From assembly GCF_008973755.1 (NCBI RefSeq), contig NZ_WBOM01000003.1:310001-374000 (forward strand): DNA of 64,000 nt, in the 5' to 3' direction. The position numbers were made by a program, and so were the translations under genes. This document shows positions 26,346 through 34,896 of this stretch, in pieces; positions within the stretch are counted from its first letter, which is position 1, and each line of letters begins with the position of its first letter. The notes under the pieces are model-generated. The model searched no databases. It saw only the letters and a list, made by a program, of their open reading frames with translations, and was not told the origin of the DNA. This DNA comes from Nitrincola alkalilacustris. Lineage in GTDB: Bacteria > Pseudomonadota > Gammaproteobacteria > Pseudomonadales > Balneatricaceae.

Positions 26346-26885
26346 TTAGCGAAGAAAGTTTTTGCTGATATGTCTGAAGCTGTCAGTGGCGGCTTTCTGC
26401 ATCCATTCAAAGGCGACCATTTCCCGGCTGACCACCTCAACGCCGTTCTGGCGGAAACGGGCAAGCGCCAGCTCCTTGTCGTGGAGGCTGCGCGATGAAA
26501 CACAGTCAGCGACAACAAACACTTCATGGTTCTGCTGCTTCAGCTCAAGCGCTGTCTGCAGAACGCAAACGTGTGATTCCATGCCGATGATGATGACTTG
26601 CGAATAGGGTTGGATCATGGCGCGGCACTGAGACTCGGTTGCACAGGAAAAGTAGACCTTCTCCATAACGGTTTCAGACGGCAGAATCGCTTTCAGAGAG
26701 TCAATGGTGTGGCCAAGTCCCTGAGGGTATTGTTCGGATGTCAGGATGGGAATTTGCAACTCTTTTGCCACTTCTATGAGCCAGCGGCAATTGTTGATCA
26801 TCTGTTCGCTTTCATAAACGGCGGGAACAAGTTTCCCTTGAATATCAACAACCAAGAGGCAGGATGTATCGGGCTTGATTAACAT
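26346..26885 (-). CDS. Isochorismatase-like cysteine hydrolase
   Basis: A 179-aa hydrolase. The catalytic triad can be read: Asp in LLVVDIQGKLVP, Lys in MEKVYFSC and Cys in MESHVCVLQTALEL. This matches the YcaC/nicotinamidase-related branch. The frame extends upstream to 26975, but ATG at 26885 with CAGGA eight bases upstream begins at the family start. The substrate is unknown. It lies 100 bp downstream (same strand) of nothing obviously related, and aacS follows it on the same strand after 100 bp. Confidence 0.85.
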   Translation of the reverse strand: MLIKPDTSCLLVVDIQGKLVPAVYESEQMINNCRWLIEVAKELQIPILTSEQYPQGLGHTIDSLKAILPSETVMEKVYFSCATESQCRAMIQPYSQVIIIGMESHVCVLQTALELKQQNHEVFVVADCVSSRSLHDKELALARFRQNGVEVVSREMVAFEWMQKAATDSFRHISKNFLR

Positions 26886-27213
26886 AAAAGTATCCTGATT
26901 ATTTTTTTTGTCATCTACTTTGCAGCGATAATAGCATTGCTGCACTGCAAAATGAAACGGCTTTTTTGTGAGCATTCCGCATCAGGAGGCTTTTCCACAG
27001 TGGGTCAGTCTATTCTCGGACAGCCTCCTGGGATGATACCTGTTGCATCACGTCTTATTGATGCATTCTGCGGAACAGGTCTTTTCATCAGGTGTATATA
27101 ATACAGTTTCAGACGGTAAATAATCACTTTGTGTATCGTAAAACTTGAATGTATGCTGTGACCCGACAGTTCGCCTTAAGCAGGCTATGCTGAGTCATTA
27201 TCAGGAGTCATTT
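26886..27213. other. Divergent promoter region between hydrolase gene and paaY
   Basis: About 330 bp without a supported gene. It contains an 8-bp inverted repeat CAGGAGGC (26983-26990) / GCCTCCTG (27023-27030) with a 32-nt spacer, and AT-rich promoter-like sequence at 27090-27150 (TATAATACAG at 27097). It should hold the promoters of both divergent genes. Confidence 0.4.
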
Positions 27214-27828
27214 ATGAAAGTCTATGCAATTGATGGCATCACGCCGGTGGTTGATCCAACAGCGTTTGTGCATCCGACTGCCGTGCTGATCGGTGATGTG
27301 ATTATCGGGCCACGCTGCTATGTCGGTCCTGCCGCGTGTCTGCGTGGTGATTTTGGTCGTCTGGTGCTGGAAGAGGGCGCCAATATTCAGGATACCTGCG
27401 TCATGCATGGTTTTCCGGGCACGGATACGATTGTTGAACAGGATGGGCATATCGGACATGGTGCGGTGCTGCACGGCTGTATCATCAAGCGCAATGCCCT
27501 GGTCGGCATGAACGCGGTGGTAATGGATGGTGCAGTCGTGGGTGAGTCAGCAATGGTAGCCGCCATGGCATTCGTCAAGGCCAAATTTGTCGTGCCGGAC
27601 AGAACGCTGGTTGCTGGTTCTCCGGCACGGATTATCCGTGAATTGTCGGATCAGGAGATCGGCTGGAAGGAGCTGGGCACGAAGCAGTATCAGGATCTGG
27701 CGATTCGCAGTCTGAATACCATGCAAGAGGTTGAGGCCCTGACAGAGGTGGAGCCGGATCGCAAGCGCATGAGCTTTGATGACGACGTACTGCCGCTGTA
27801 TCAGTTGAAGGAGAAAGAGGGTAGCTGA
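27214..27828 (+). CDS. paaY: PaaY-like hexapeptide-repeat thioesterase / gamma carbonic anhydrase family
   Basis: A left-handed beta-helix protein of 204 aa. It follows E. coli PaaY closely: [10 protein letters not shown] at the start, [63 protein letters not shown] and VGSPAR-type [11 protein letters not shown]. The zinc histidines of the gamma carbonic anhydrase site are at HGF, HIGH and HGC. In phenylacetate catabolism PaaY hydrolyses stalled CoA thioesters that trap the pathway. The ATG at 27214 has AGGAG six bases ahead. No paaABCDE genes are in this window. Confidence 0.9.
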   Translation: MKVYAIDGITPVVDPTAFVHPTAVLIGDVIIGPRCYVGPAACLRGDFGRLVLEEGANIQDTCVMHGFPGTDTIVEQDGHIGHGAVLHGCIIKRNALVGMNAVVMDGAVVGESAMVAAMAFVKAKFVVPDRTLVAGSPARIIRELSDQEIGWKELGTKQYQDLAIRSLNTMQEVEALTEVEPDRKRMSFDDDVLPLYQLKEKEGS

Positions 27829-27838
27829 AAGGTCTGGA

Positions 27839-27945
27839 CATATCCTATCCCGGACGCCCTTGGGTGAGACGCCGTGAACGCATCCCCTGCAGGCTTGAAA
27901 ACCGCATCCATGCGGCATACCCTCACCCCGGGCCTCAGGGATATG
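27839..27945. repeat. Nested inverted-repeat element (REP/MITE-like)
   Basis: A 107-bp non-coding element begins CATATCC (27839-27845) and ends GGATATG (27939-27945). Inside these lie GGGTGAG (27862-27868) / CTCACCC (27922-27928), then a palindromic CCTGCAGG (27886-27893) and an apical CCGCATCCATGCGG (27902-27915). All arms are exact complements and properly nested, so it can fold as a cruciform or RNA hairpin. Its shape is like dispersed repetitive elements of marine gammaproteobacteria. Only one copy is in this window. Confidence 0.6.
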
Positions 27946-28004
27946 CTTGCACAAACAAATAGTTGGCAGCGAAAGCACGGATTCAGGATCTACTCAGTGG
28001 TGCT

Positions 28005-28568
28005 CTATTCTTTGGAGCTGACAAAATGTGGCCAGTATTTCTGCACCACCGGCCCGCTACTGTCGAAGGTGTGGCAGCTGTTCAGCAGTGGTGGCGGTTC
28101 AGCGCCGGCATCCCAGTTGCCCTTGTCTCTGTCCTGGCGCGCCTGATGCGTTGCCTGATAAGCCGTGGTGGCCAGTGGCCCCAGCAGCTCCACCAGATGA
28201 GTGCAGCCCTGTACACCACCGAAAAGGCTACGGGTTTTTTTGGTGAATCCAGACTCAATCTTGAGGCCTATCAACTGACGATAAGCATCAGCAATTGAAG
28301 GGCATAGATCAAACGGCGTGAAGTCCATGCTGGCTTCGGCGTCGAGAATATTCAGATCAAGATCCACCGTGATGCGAAGCGCCATACCGTGCAGGGGCTC
28401 ACCGACCGGGATATAGCCATCATTGCGTTCGATACAGCGCATCCTGAAGGTTTTGGTATCAGTGAGATGGCCCTCGATATCCCATAGGCCATCATCGCGC
28501 AGATAACCCTGGCAGATCACTTCTCGGGTATGTTGCAGGCTTCTTGAAACAGGTTGTGAAAGTGGCAT
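28005..28568 (-). CDS. DUF2889 domain protein
   Basis: A 187-aa protein with the DUF2889 signature near its start: TREVICQGYLRDDGLWDIEG, then HLTDTKTF and ERNDGYIPVGEPLHGMALRI. The C-terminal part has CTHLVELLGPLATTAYQ. The function of the family is not known; members are frequent in aromatic acid and CoA-thioester catabolic regions. It lies downstream of the ferredoxin reductase and paaX genes on the same strand, 80 bp after the former, so co-transcription is possible. Confidence 0.8.
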   Translation of the reverse strand: MPLSQPVSRSLQHTREVICQGYLRDDGLWDIEGHLTDTKTFRMRCIERNDGYIPVGEPLHGMALRITVDLDLNILDAEASMDFTPFDLCPSIADAYRQLIGLKIESGFTKKTRSLFGGVQGCTHLVELLGPLATTAYQATHQARQDRDKGNWDAGAEPPPLLNSCHTFDSSGPVVQKYWPHFVSSKE

Positions 28569-28647
28569 AAGGGTCCAGACGGAAATGGGTTACAGACACT
28601 CAGTACTGAATGCAGAGCCATTTAAGAGTGGTTGCTTCAGTGCTGAT

Positions 28648-30033
28648 CTATTTCGCAGCCGCGATCAGTTGATCAAGCCGGCGAAACTTCTCTCTCGGTT
28701 TACCGGCAGTGGCGCGCGCTGTTTCCGCCGCATCGATTTTCTGCCAGTCGGCATAGCTCAGCGGGCGGACACCACGCTGCTCAAGCAGGGCTGAGATGGC
28801 ATCAAAACCTTCAACTGGTGCTGTAACAGGGTGGTGTTGCAGGTCGGACATTATTTTTTTAGCGACCGTCATGGCATCGACGCGGCTATTGGGGATCACA
28901 CCCTGCGGGCCATGCTGGCTCCAGCCCAGAGTGTAAACGCCCGGTTCAACCCGACCATCGAGGTTGGATATGATACCGCGTTTTTCATCAAAGGGCATGC
29001 CTTGAATCGCAACTGAGCGATAGCCGATTGCACTAATAAGCGTATCCAGCGGGAGTTCTGAGACCGGGCTTTCCGGCTCATCTGTAGGATGACCGTTTGT
29101 CAGCACAGTTTTCTTCAATTCAAGTGCGCTTAACCGTCCCTGATCTGATTTCAGCCGGACAGGCGTCTGCTGAAACAGCAGATGCAGCCGGACCGGCTTG
29201 CTGCTTGTCTCTCTGGATGCAAACTCATGCAGCAGATCAAGGTTTTTCTGCTGGCGAATTCTGTCCTTAGGGTCTGCTTCCTCAGGTACCGTATCGGGTA
29301 GTTGTGACTTGTCGAGACATACTGCGCACTGCTCCAGCTCACCGATCTCTTTCAGTTCCATCGGTGTGAAGCTGGCCTGCAGCGGACCACGACGGCCAAT
29401 CAGGTAGATCTCCTCAATGCCAGCCGCGCGAATGGTCTGCTCTGCAGTCGGATCGATATCAGAAGAGGCCATCTCGGCAGGTGATTTGGCCAGTATACGC
29501 ACGATATCGAGGGCAACATTGCCATTGCCGATGATCGCGACTCTGCGCCCAAGATGGGGGGCAAGCTCCGCCTGATCTGGGTGGGCGTTGTACCAGCAGG
29601 CAAATGCACCTGAACCATAGACGCCTGTGATGTTAACTCCAGAGCGATTAACTCCAGAGCTTTGATCCCCCTGAAGCGATTCACCTGGAATACCCAGTTG
29701 ACGATCCTGCAAGGCACCGGTGGCGGCTATCACCAGGTGATAATGCTGCTTCAGCTCGTCGTAGCTCAGGTTCTGGCCTATCTCGACATGCCCGATAAAG
29801 CGGACATTGGGCAGCTGTAGTGTCCGGTCCAGTTGGCGGGTGATCTGCTTTGTTATCTGATGATCCGGTGCCACTCCGGCCCGCACCAGACCGAAGGGTG
29901 TGGGCAGGCGCTCAAAAAGGTCAATCTGCACAGACGGCAGCTTTTTGCTCAGAATATCAGCGATATAACAGCCGGATGGGCCGCTGCCGATAACCGCTAT
30001 CTGCAGCGTCGGCTGTACGGATGGTTCAATCAC
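28648..30033 (-). CDS. Ferredoxin-NADP reductase, adrenodoxin reductase/FprA type
   Basis: A 461-aa FAD enzyme that passes electrons between NADPH and a ferredoxin. The FAD site IAVIGSGPSGCYIAD is at residues 11-25, the NADP site VAIIGNGNVALDIVRI at about 165, and FGLVRAGVAPDH, LIGRRGPLQASFT and the C-terminal GWSQHGPQGVIPNSR are all family blocks. Start is GTG, directly abutting the paaX-type stop, so the two genes are one transcript. Residues about 130-141 hold a duplicated five-residue unit (SGVNRSGVNI) from a 15-bp tandem repeat at 29633-29660. A ferredoxin partner is not encoded nearby. Confidence 0.9.
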   Translation of the reverse strand: MIEPSVQPTLQIAVIGSGPSGCYIADILSKKLPSVQIDLFERLPTPFGLVRAGVAPDHQITKQITRQLDRTLQLPNVRFIGHVEIGQNLSYDELKQHYHLVIAATGALQDRQLGIPGESLQGDQSSGVNRSGVNITGVYGSGAFACWYNAHPDQAELAPHLGRRVAIIGNGNVALDIVRILAKSPAEMASSDIDPTAEQTIRAAGIEEIYLIGRRGPLQASFTPMELKEIGELEQCAVCLDKSQLPDTVPEEADPKDRIRQQKNLDLLHEFASRETSSKPVRLHLLFQQTPVRLKSDQGRLSALELKKTVLTNGHPTDEPESPVSELPLDTLISAIGYRSVAIQGMPFDEKRGIISNLDGRVEPGVYTLGWSQHGPQGVIPNSRVDAMTVAKKIMSDLQHHPVTAPVEGFDAISALLEQRGVRPLSYADWQKIDAAETARATAGKPREKFRRLDQLIAAAK

Positions 30034-30954
30034 TTACAGTCCACCAAAGCGTTTATAGAAGCGCGGCGCTGGCTCCGGAAGTGGGCCATCTGCCGTTTCC
30101 TGAGATTCACTCAGATACTGATCCGCCTGCGCGTGGATCAGACGATAGATATTGCGACACAGAATCCGAGCCGAGGTACCGGTCCAGTCAGCCGGAAGCA
30201 GCTTCTCTGGCAACAGAGGGTCGCGCAGCAGAATTCGACGGTAATAGTGAATCATCAGCGTGCGTAACTGGAAACACTGCTCTGGGCTGAGATCATCGGC
30301 CTGCTCAACAGCGCGCAGAATAGGGCGGAAGTAGTTGAGGAAGGTTTGATAATCTTCAGACAGCTGTTGCAGATTCCAGCACTCATGCACCAGTTGCTTC
30401 ATCGTAGTCGATGTATGGCTACCGACCATCTGAGATTTCATATGTATCACTTCACCGGTGACGCATAGATCCTGCAGGGTGTTGTTCAGCTCCTGAGTAT
30501 CGGCCATGGGGTGTCCCATCAGTCCCGGTGCGATGTTACCAAACCCCTGCCACTCCAGCTCCTTCTTCACCACCTTGCGTAACTCATTGTCGAGTTGGGT
30601 CGTGATCACCAGATCCCACTGACCATCCCACTCTGGGTGCAGTGCTGCGTAGATACGACGAAATGCGCTTTCAAAGCGTTTGCGACCACTGTCGGTAAGG
30701 CTGTAATAGCTGCGTCTGCCAACCTGTGATGATGTGAGCCAGCCTTCACGTGTAAGACGGAAGATGGAGGTTCGCACCAGGCGCTGATTCAGTCCGAGTG
30801 GCTCCAGCAGCTTGATCAGGCTGCCCATCCATACGGTACCACCGCGGGGGGCAATGGAGTCGCCATAGATAGTGATGATGAGTGACCCGCCACGAATCGG
30901 ACGCTGATCCTGAAAGGTTTGGATGAGTTCGTCAATACAACGTAGTTTTGTCAT
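30034..30954 (-). CDS. PaaX-family transcriptional repressor
   Basis: A 306-aa regulator with the PaaX architecture. The N-terminal winged helix (about 20-95; SLIITIYGDSIAPRGGTVWM, NQRLVRTSIFRLTREGWL, YSLTDSGRKRF) is followed by the PaaX-specific central and C-terminal domains (WDLVITTQ, RRILLRDPLLPEKLLPADW). PaaX repressors bind phenylacetyl-CoA. Here it lies upstream of a ferredoxin reductase and divergent from a VOC enzyme, next to an aminobenzoyl-CoA-type cluster and without paa genes, so the ligand may be another aryl-CoA. Gene symbol withheld for that reason. Confidence 0.9.
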   Translation of the reverse strand: MTKLRCIDELIQTFQDQRPIRGGSLIITIYGDSIAPRGGTVWMGSLIKLLEPLGLNQRLVRTSIFRLTREGWLTSSQVGRRSYYSLTDSGRKRFESAFRRIYAALHPEWDGQWDLVITTQLDNELRKVVKKELEWQGFGNIAPGLMGHPMADTQELNNTLQDLCVTGEVIHMKSQMVGSHTSTTMKQLVHECWNLQQLSEDYQTFLNYFRPILRAVEQADDLSPEQCFQLRTLMIHYYRRILLRDPLLPEKLLPADWTGTSARILCRNIYRLIHAQADQYLSESQETADGPLPEPAPRFYKRFGGL

Positions 30955-31167
30955 GAGAATGATAGGGCAACTGCTGCTGATGAAAGGAAGGCCTGAAGTG
31001 TAAGTTGAATTGGCGAGGTCTTCAATATGAGTAATTTCCCCATATTTCTGTATCAGATTGAAGGCAGTTTCTGGACCGCTGGTGTATAGACTCTTTCCTC
31101 GGAAGAAATAATCAATAAATTATTGATAATAATGAAAAAATAATATCCTGCTGATTTTGACAATAGT

Positions 31168-31187
31168 TTCATATGTAACTAATATCG
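31168..31187. promoter_or_regulatory. CATATG/TAACTAAT motif upstream of VOC gene
   Basis: TTCATATGTAACTAAT lies about 60 bp before the VOC start. CATATG in an AT-rich setting recurs upstream of the monooxygenase (31919-31924) and the SDR gene (42397-42402); TAACTAAT recurs at 42413-42420. It could be a shared operator, but CATATG is short. Confidence 0.3.
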
Positions 31188-31235
31188 AATCATTCTTTTG
31201 TGCAACTGATTCAAAATAACAAACAGGAAATGTCC

Positions 31236-31778
31236 ATGATCGAAATCAAACAGATACACCACGTTGCTTATCGCTGTCATGATGCCAAGGAAACGGTTGA
31301 GTGGTACAAGGATAAGCTGAATATGGACTTTCTGGTGGCTATTGCCGAGGATAAAGTACCCTCTACCAAAGAACCTGATCCCTATATGCATCTGTTTCTT
31401 GATGCCGGGCAGGGTAATATTCTTGCGTTCTTTGAGATCACCAACCAGCCGACCATGAGCAGGGATCCGAATACTCCTGCATGGGTTCAGCATATTGCCT
31501 TCGAAGTGGCAGATGAGCAGGCCCTGATGGATGCCAAGGCCGAACTGGAGGGCAAGGGCGTTGATGTACTCGGGCCAACCGATCATGGCATCATCAAATC
31601 TATATACTTCTTTGATCCCAATGGCCACCGCCTTGAACTGACCTGTCGACTGGGCACCGCAGAGCAGATGCAGCAACTGAAAGAGGTTGCGCCGGTGATG
31701 CTGGAGGAATGGTCGAAAACCAAGACAGTGCCGAAGCATGCAGCCTGGCTGCACGAGAAAGAGTTCTCGAATACCTGA
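31236..31778 (+). CDS. VOC-superfamily metalloenzyme (glyoxalase/dioxygenase fold)
   Basis: A 180-aa protein with two beta-alpha-beta-beta-beta modules. Likely metal ligands are His in IHHVAYRCHD, Glu in LAFFEITN, His in VQHIAFEV and Glu in HRLELTCRL, the glyoxalase-type 2-His-2-Glu arrangement. The reaction cannot be told from lactoylglutathione lyase, isomerase or extradiol-like activity. ATG 31236 has AGGA eight bases upstream; an ATG at 31230 is too close to that site. Divergent from the PaaX gene and just ahead of the aminobenzoyl-CoA cluster, so a catabolic role is inferred. Confidence 0.8.
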   Translation: MIEIKQIHHVAYRCHDAKETVEWYKDKLNMDFLVAIAEDKVPSTKEPDPYMHLFLDAGQGNILAFFEITNQPTMSRDPNTPAWVQHIAFEVADEQALMDAKAELEGKGVDVLGPTDHGIIKSIYFFDPNGHRLELTCRLGTAEQMQQLKEVAPVMLEEWSKTKTVPKHAAWLHEKEFSNT

Positions 31779-31935
31779 TTATCTCCACCTTCAAAGCTTT
31801 AACAGAGGGCAGTCTGTAATGGCTGCCTGATGCCCTTTTCCACCTCATTTATCTCCTGCTTCCTGTCCGCTTACGATCATGTGAATTCTGCAGGAAATAT
31901 CTTTCAAAAAATACTTTACATATGAAATGATCAGA

Positions 31936-31957
31936 TCTAATCTAATTAGAACTAAAC
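31936..31957. promoter_or_regulatory. Candidate MarR operator upstream of monooxygenase/reductase
   Basis: The 22-bp stretch begins TCTAATCTAA and ends ACTAAAC, and contains the perfect palindrome TCTAATTAGA (31941-31950). It agrees at 17 of 22 positions with 46921-46942 upstream of the marR gene. It lies about 60 bp before the ATG, where a repressor could block the promoter. Confidence 0.5.
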
Positions 31958-32017
31958 CTGTTTTCCGACTATAGTTGAAGCAAGGTCCGGTTATCAGGAT
32001 CCGAGCAGGAGTTGAGA

Positions 32018-34372
32018 ATGAAGATTACGGTAGTGGGCGGTGGTCCCGGTGGGCTCTACTTTGCGCTCTTGACAAAAAAGGCTCGCCCAGACTGGGTGGT
32101 CGAGGTTTATGAGCATAACAGGGCGGATGACACCTTCGGCTTTGGTGTGGTTTTTTCTGACGAGACGCTGGGCGAGTTCCTGTCGCGTGATCCGCAATCC
32201 TATGAGCGCCTGAGAACAGGTTTTGCCTACTGGGATGATATTGCCATCCACTACAAGGGGAATGAGATTCGCTGTGGCGGTAACGGGTTCTGTGGTACAT
32301 CCCGTTTTGCGCTGCTGGCCCTGCTGCATGATAGATGCCGTGAGGAAGGGGTTGCTCTGCACTTTGGTGAAAGGGTAGAAGCGGCAGATCTCGAAACCCG
32401 CTTTGCCGATTCCGACATCATCCTGGCAACCGATGGCATCAACTCCCAGATACGCACACACTATTCTGAACATTTCAAACCCAGCATCACGACGCGATCC
32501 AACCGCTTCTGCTGGATGGGTTCAACCCGCCCGATGGATGAGTTCAACTATTTCTTCAAAGAGACCGAGCATGGTGTGATCTGTGCCCATACCTATCAGT
32601 ATGAGCCGGGCCGTTCCACCTGGGTGTTCGAGATGAATGAGGAGTGCTGGCAGGGGCATGGATTTGAAGAGTTTGACGAACCGGGCAGTGCGGCCAAGCT
32701 GGAGAAGATCTTTGCCGATGAGCTGATCGGCCATCCTCTGCTGATCAATCGTTCTTACTGGCGACGCTTTCCGCGTATTTTCTGCGAAAACTGGTACCAC
32801 AAGAACATCGTGATCCTCGGCGATGCCAAGGCATCAGCACATTTCTCCATCGGTTCAGGAACAAAACTGGCGATGGAGTGTGCCATTGCGCTGTCGGATG
32901 CCGTGCTGGAACATGCTGAAACAAGTGTGGAGGCCGCGTTCAAAGCCTATGACGATGAGCGACGTACTCCCTGTCAGGTGATACAGCATAATGCGGATGT
33001 GTCGCTGGCCTGGTTTGAGCACATGGAGCGCTCCTTCGATATGGAGCCGATGCAGTTTGCAATGGTGGTGATGTGTCGCGCCAAATCGGTGACCTACGAG
33101 AATCTGATCATCCGTGACCCGTCATTTGTCGAAAAAGCAGATAGCGAATGGTACGAACGCTATTATCGAGAAACCGGCTACGATTATCGCAAGGCCCGGC
33201 CGACTCCCATGTTCACCCGCTTCAAACTGCGCGACATGGAACTGCCCAATCGCATCGTCATGTCACCGATGGCGCAATATTCGGCGGATCGTGACGGCAA
33301 TCCCACCGACTGGCACCTGGTTCATTATGCCTCGCATGGCATGGGGGGCATGGGTCTGATCTACACAGAGATGACCTGCCCATCACCCGATGCGCGGATA
33401 ACACTCGGTTGCCCCGGTATGTGGACGGATGCTCAGGAGCAGCAGTGGAAGCGCATCGTAGAGATGATTCATCAGCACGGTGATACCAAAGTCTGCATGC
33501 AGCTTGGGCACTCCGGGCGTAAAGGCTCAACGCAACTCGGTTGGGAGAAGATGGATCACCCGATTGCAGAAGCAGGGGATAACTGGCCGGTTGTGTCAGC
33601 CTCGCCGATTCCTTACATGGAAGGTATCAATCAGGTGCCGCTGGAGTTGGATGAGGCCGGCATGGACCGCATCACGACCGAGTTTGTTGATGCGACCCGC
33701 CGTGCAGATCGTGCCGGTTTTGATATGGTTGAGCTGCACTGCGCACACGGCTATCTGTTTGCCAGCTTTCTGTCACCGCTGACCAATCAGCGCTCCGATC
33801 AGTATGGTGGTTCAATCGAGAATCGGTTGCGCTTTCCGTTGCGGGTATTCCGCGCGATGCGCGAAGTGTTCCCCGCCGGTAAGCCGATGGCCGTTCGTGT
33901 ATCCGGCTGCGACTGGAAGGAGGGCGGTATCACCGAAGCGGATCTGATTGCGATAGCCGAGGCTTTTCGTGATGCAGGCTGTGATCTGCTGGATGTGTCA
34001 TCCGGCCAGACAGTGGCGGATCAAAAGCCGACCTATGGCCGCATGTATCAGGCCTATCTGGCCGAAGCGGTGCGCAATGTACCCAAGGTACCGGCCATGA
34101 CGGTGGGAGCGATCACCGATCCGGCGCAGATCAACACACTGTTGCATACGCGTCGGGCGGATCTTGTGGCACTGGCTCGGCCTCATCTGTGGAATCCGTT
34201 TTTCGGTCATCAGGCAGAGGCCTGGTATGGCGTCAGGGATCAGACCTGGCCTAAACCTTATCTGTCGGGCAGGGCTCAGGCGCACAGCGAACAGAAAAAG
34301 CAGCGTGAGCGGCTCTATGAGCTGCAAACCAAGGCACGCCCACCCAGCCATGCCATACCTGAGACGGATTAA
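32018..34372 (+). CDS. 2-aminobenzoyl-CoA monooxygenase/reductase-like bifunctional flavoprotein
   Basis: A 784-aa fusion. Residues 1-380 form an FAD monooxygenase (KITVVGGGPGGLYFALLTKK, FGFGVVFSDETLGEF, VILGDAKASAHFSIGSGTKL). Residues 395-765 form an Old Yellow Enzyme/dienoyl-CoA reductase barrel (PMFTRFKLRDMELPNRIVMS, ELHCAHGYLFASFLSP, NQRSDQYGGSIENRL). This order is that of the Azoarcus evansii enzyme that hydroxylates and then reduces 2-aminobenzoyl-CoA, and of salicylyl-CoA 5-hydroxylases. The ligase, RidA and beta-oxidation genes downstream favour the aminobenzoate role; salicylate remains an alternative. ATG with CAGGAG seven bases ahead; an earlier TTG is less likely. Confidence 0.88.
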   Translation: MKITVVGGGPGGLYFALLTKKARPDWVVEVYEHNRADDTFGFGVVFSDETLGEFLSRDPQSYERLRTGFAYWDDIAIHYKGNEIRCGGNGFCGTSRFALLALLHDRCREEGVALHFGERVEAADLETRFADSDIILATDGINSQIRTHYSEHFKPSITTRSNRFCWMGSTRPMDEFNYFFKETEHGVICAHTYQYEPGRSTWVFEMNEECWQGHGFEEFDEPGSAAKLEKIFADELIGHPLLINRSYWRRFPRIFCENWYHKNIVILGDAKASAHFSIGSGTKLAMECAIALSDAVLEHAETSVEAAFKAYDDERRTPCQVIQHNADVSLAWFEHMERSFDMEPMQFAMVVMCRAKSVTYENLIIRDPSFVEKADSEWYERYYRETGYDYRKARPTPMFTRFKLRDMELPNRIVMSPMAQYSADRDGNPTDWHLVHYASHGMGGMGLIYTEMTCPSPDARITLGCPGMWTDAQEQQWKRIVEMIHQHGDTKVCMQLGHSGRKGSTQLGWEKMDHPIAEAGDNWPVVSASPIPYMEGINQVPLELDEAGMDRITTEFVDATRRADRAGFDMVELHCAHGYLFASFLSPLTNQRSDQYGGSIENRLRFPLRVFRAMREVFPAGKPMAVRVSGCDWKEGGITEADLIAIAEAFRDAGCDLLDVSSGQTVADQKPTYGRMYQAYLAEAVRNVPKVPAMTVGAITDPAQINTLLHTRRADLVALARPHLWNPFFGHQAEAWYGVRDQTWPKPYLSGRAQAHSEQKKQRERLYELQTKARPPSHAIPETD

Positions 34373-34405
34373 GCGTGTCGGATCATATCCGAGAGGGGGT
34401 GATAT

Positions 34406-34828
34406 ATGAGTAGCGTTTTTACCGTTAGCTATCCGGTACGTTTTGCTGATTGTGACCCTGCCGGTATCGCGTTTTATCCGCGTCTGATGGAGATGGGTAA
34501 CAACCTGGTTGAGGAGTGGTTTGATCGGGCGTTGGATCTGAGCTTTCGAAGAATGCATCTGGAGGGCGATACAGGTGTACCGACTGTGCATCTGGAGGTG
34601 GATTTCAGGCGTCCTGCGCAACTGGGCTCAACACTTGAATGGACACTTCGGGTGACTGAGTTGGGGCAAACGTCGGTCAGGTTGCGCTTGCAGGCACGTG
34701 ATGCCGCAGGGCATTTGACGCTTGAGATCCGGCCGAAGCTGGTGCTGTGTGACATGACTGGGGATGAGCCGACATCCCGCGTGATACCTGATCAGCTGCG
34801 TGCGCGCATGCTTGAATATATCGAATAA
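34406..34828 (+). CDS. 4-hydroxybenzoyl-CoA-type thioesterase (4HBT, hot-dog fold)
   Basis: A 140-aa protein with FADCDPAGIAFYPR near residue 14, where the Asp is the catalytic residue of the Pseudomonas-type 4-hydroxybenzoyl-CoA thioesterase. The long hot-dog helix and VPTVHLEVDFRRPAQLG follow. It probably rescues CoA from dead-end aryl-CoA or hydrolyses a pathway product. It starts 33 bp after the monooxygenase with a GAGGGGG ribosome binding site and precedes the ligase by 68 bp, so all three are in one operon. Confidence 0.88.
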   Translation: MSSVFTVSYPVRFADCDPAGIAFYPRLMEMGNNLVEEWFDRALDLSFRRMHLEGDTGVPTVHLEVDFRRPAQLGSTLEWTLRVTELGQTSVRLRLQARDAAGHLTLEIRPKLVLCDMTGDEPTSRVIPDQLRARMLEYIE

Positions 34829-34896
34829 GTATTTGATAAATAATAATAAGAGTGACTGTGTAGGTGCCCGCTGCAATCATTCAAGGAGACCCAACA

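Noticed and set aside
27214-30954. Complete phenylacetate degradation cluster
   Set aside because: paaY and a paaX-type gene are present, but none of paaA-K, paaZ, paaF-J was found in the window.
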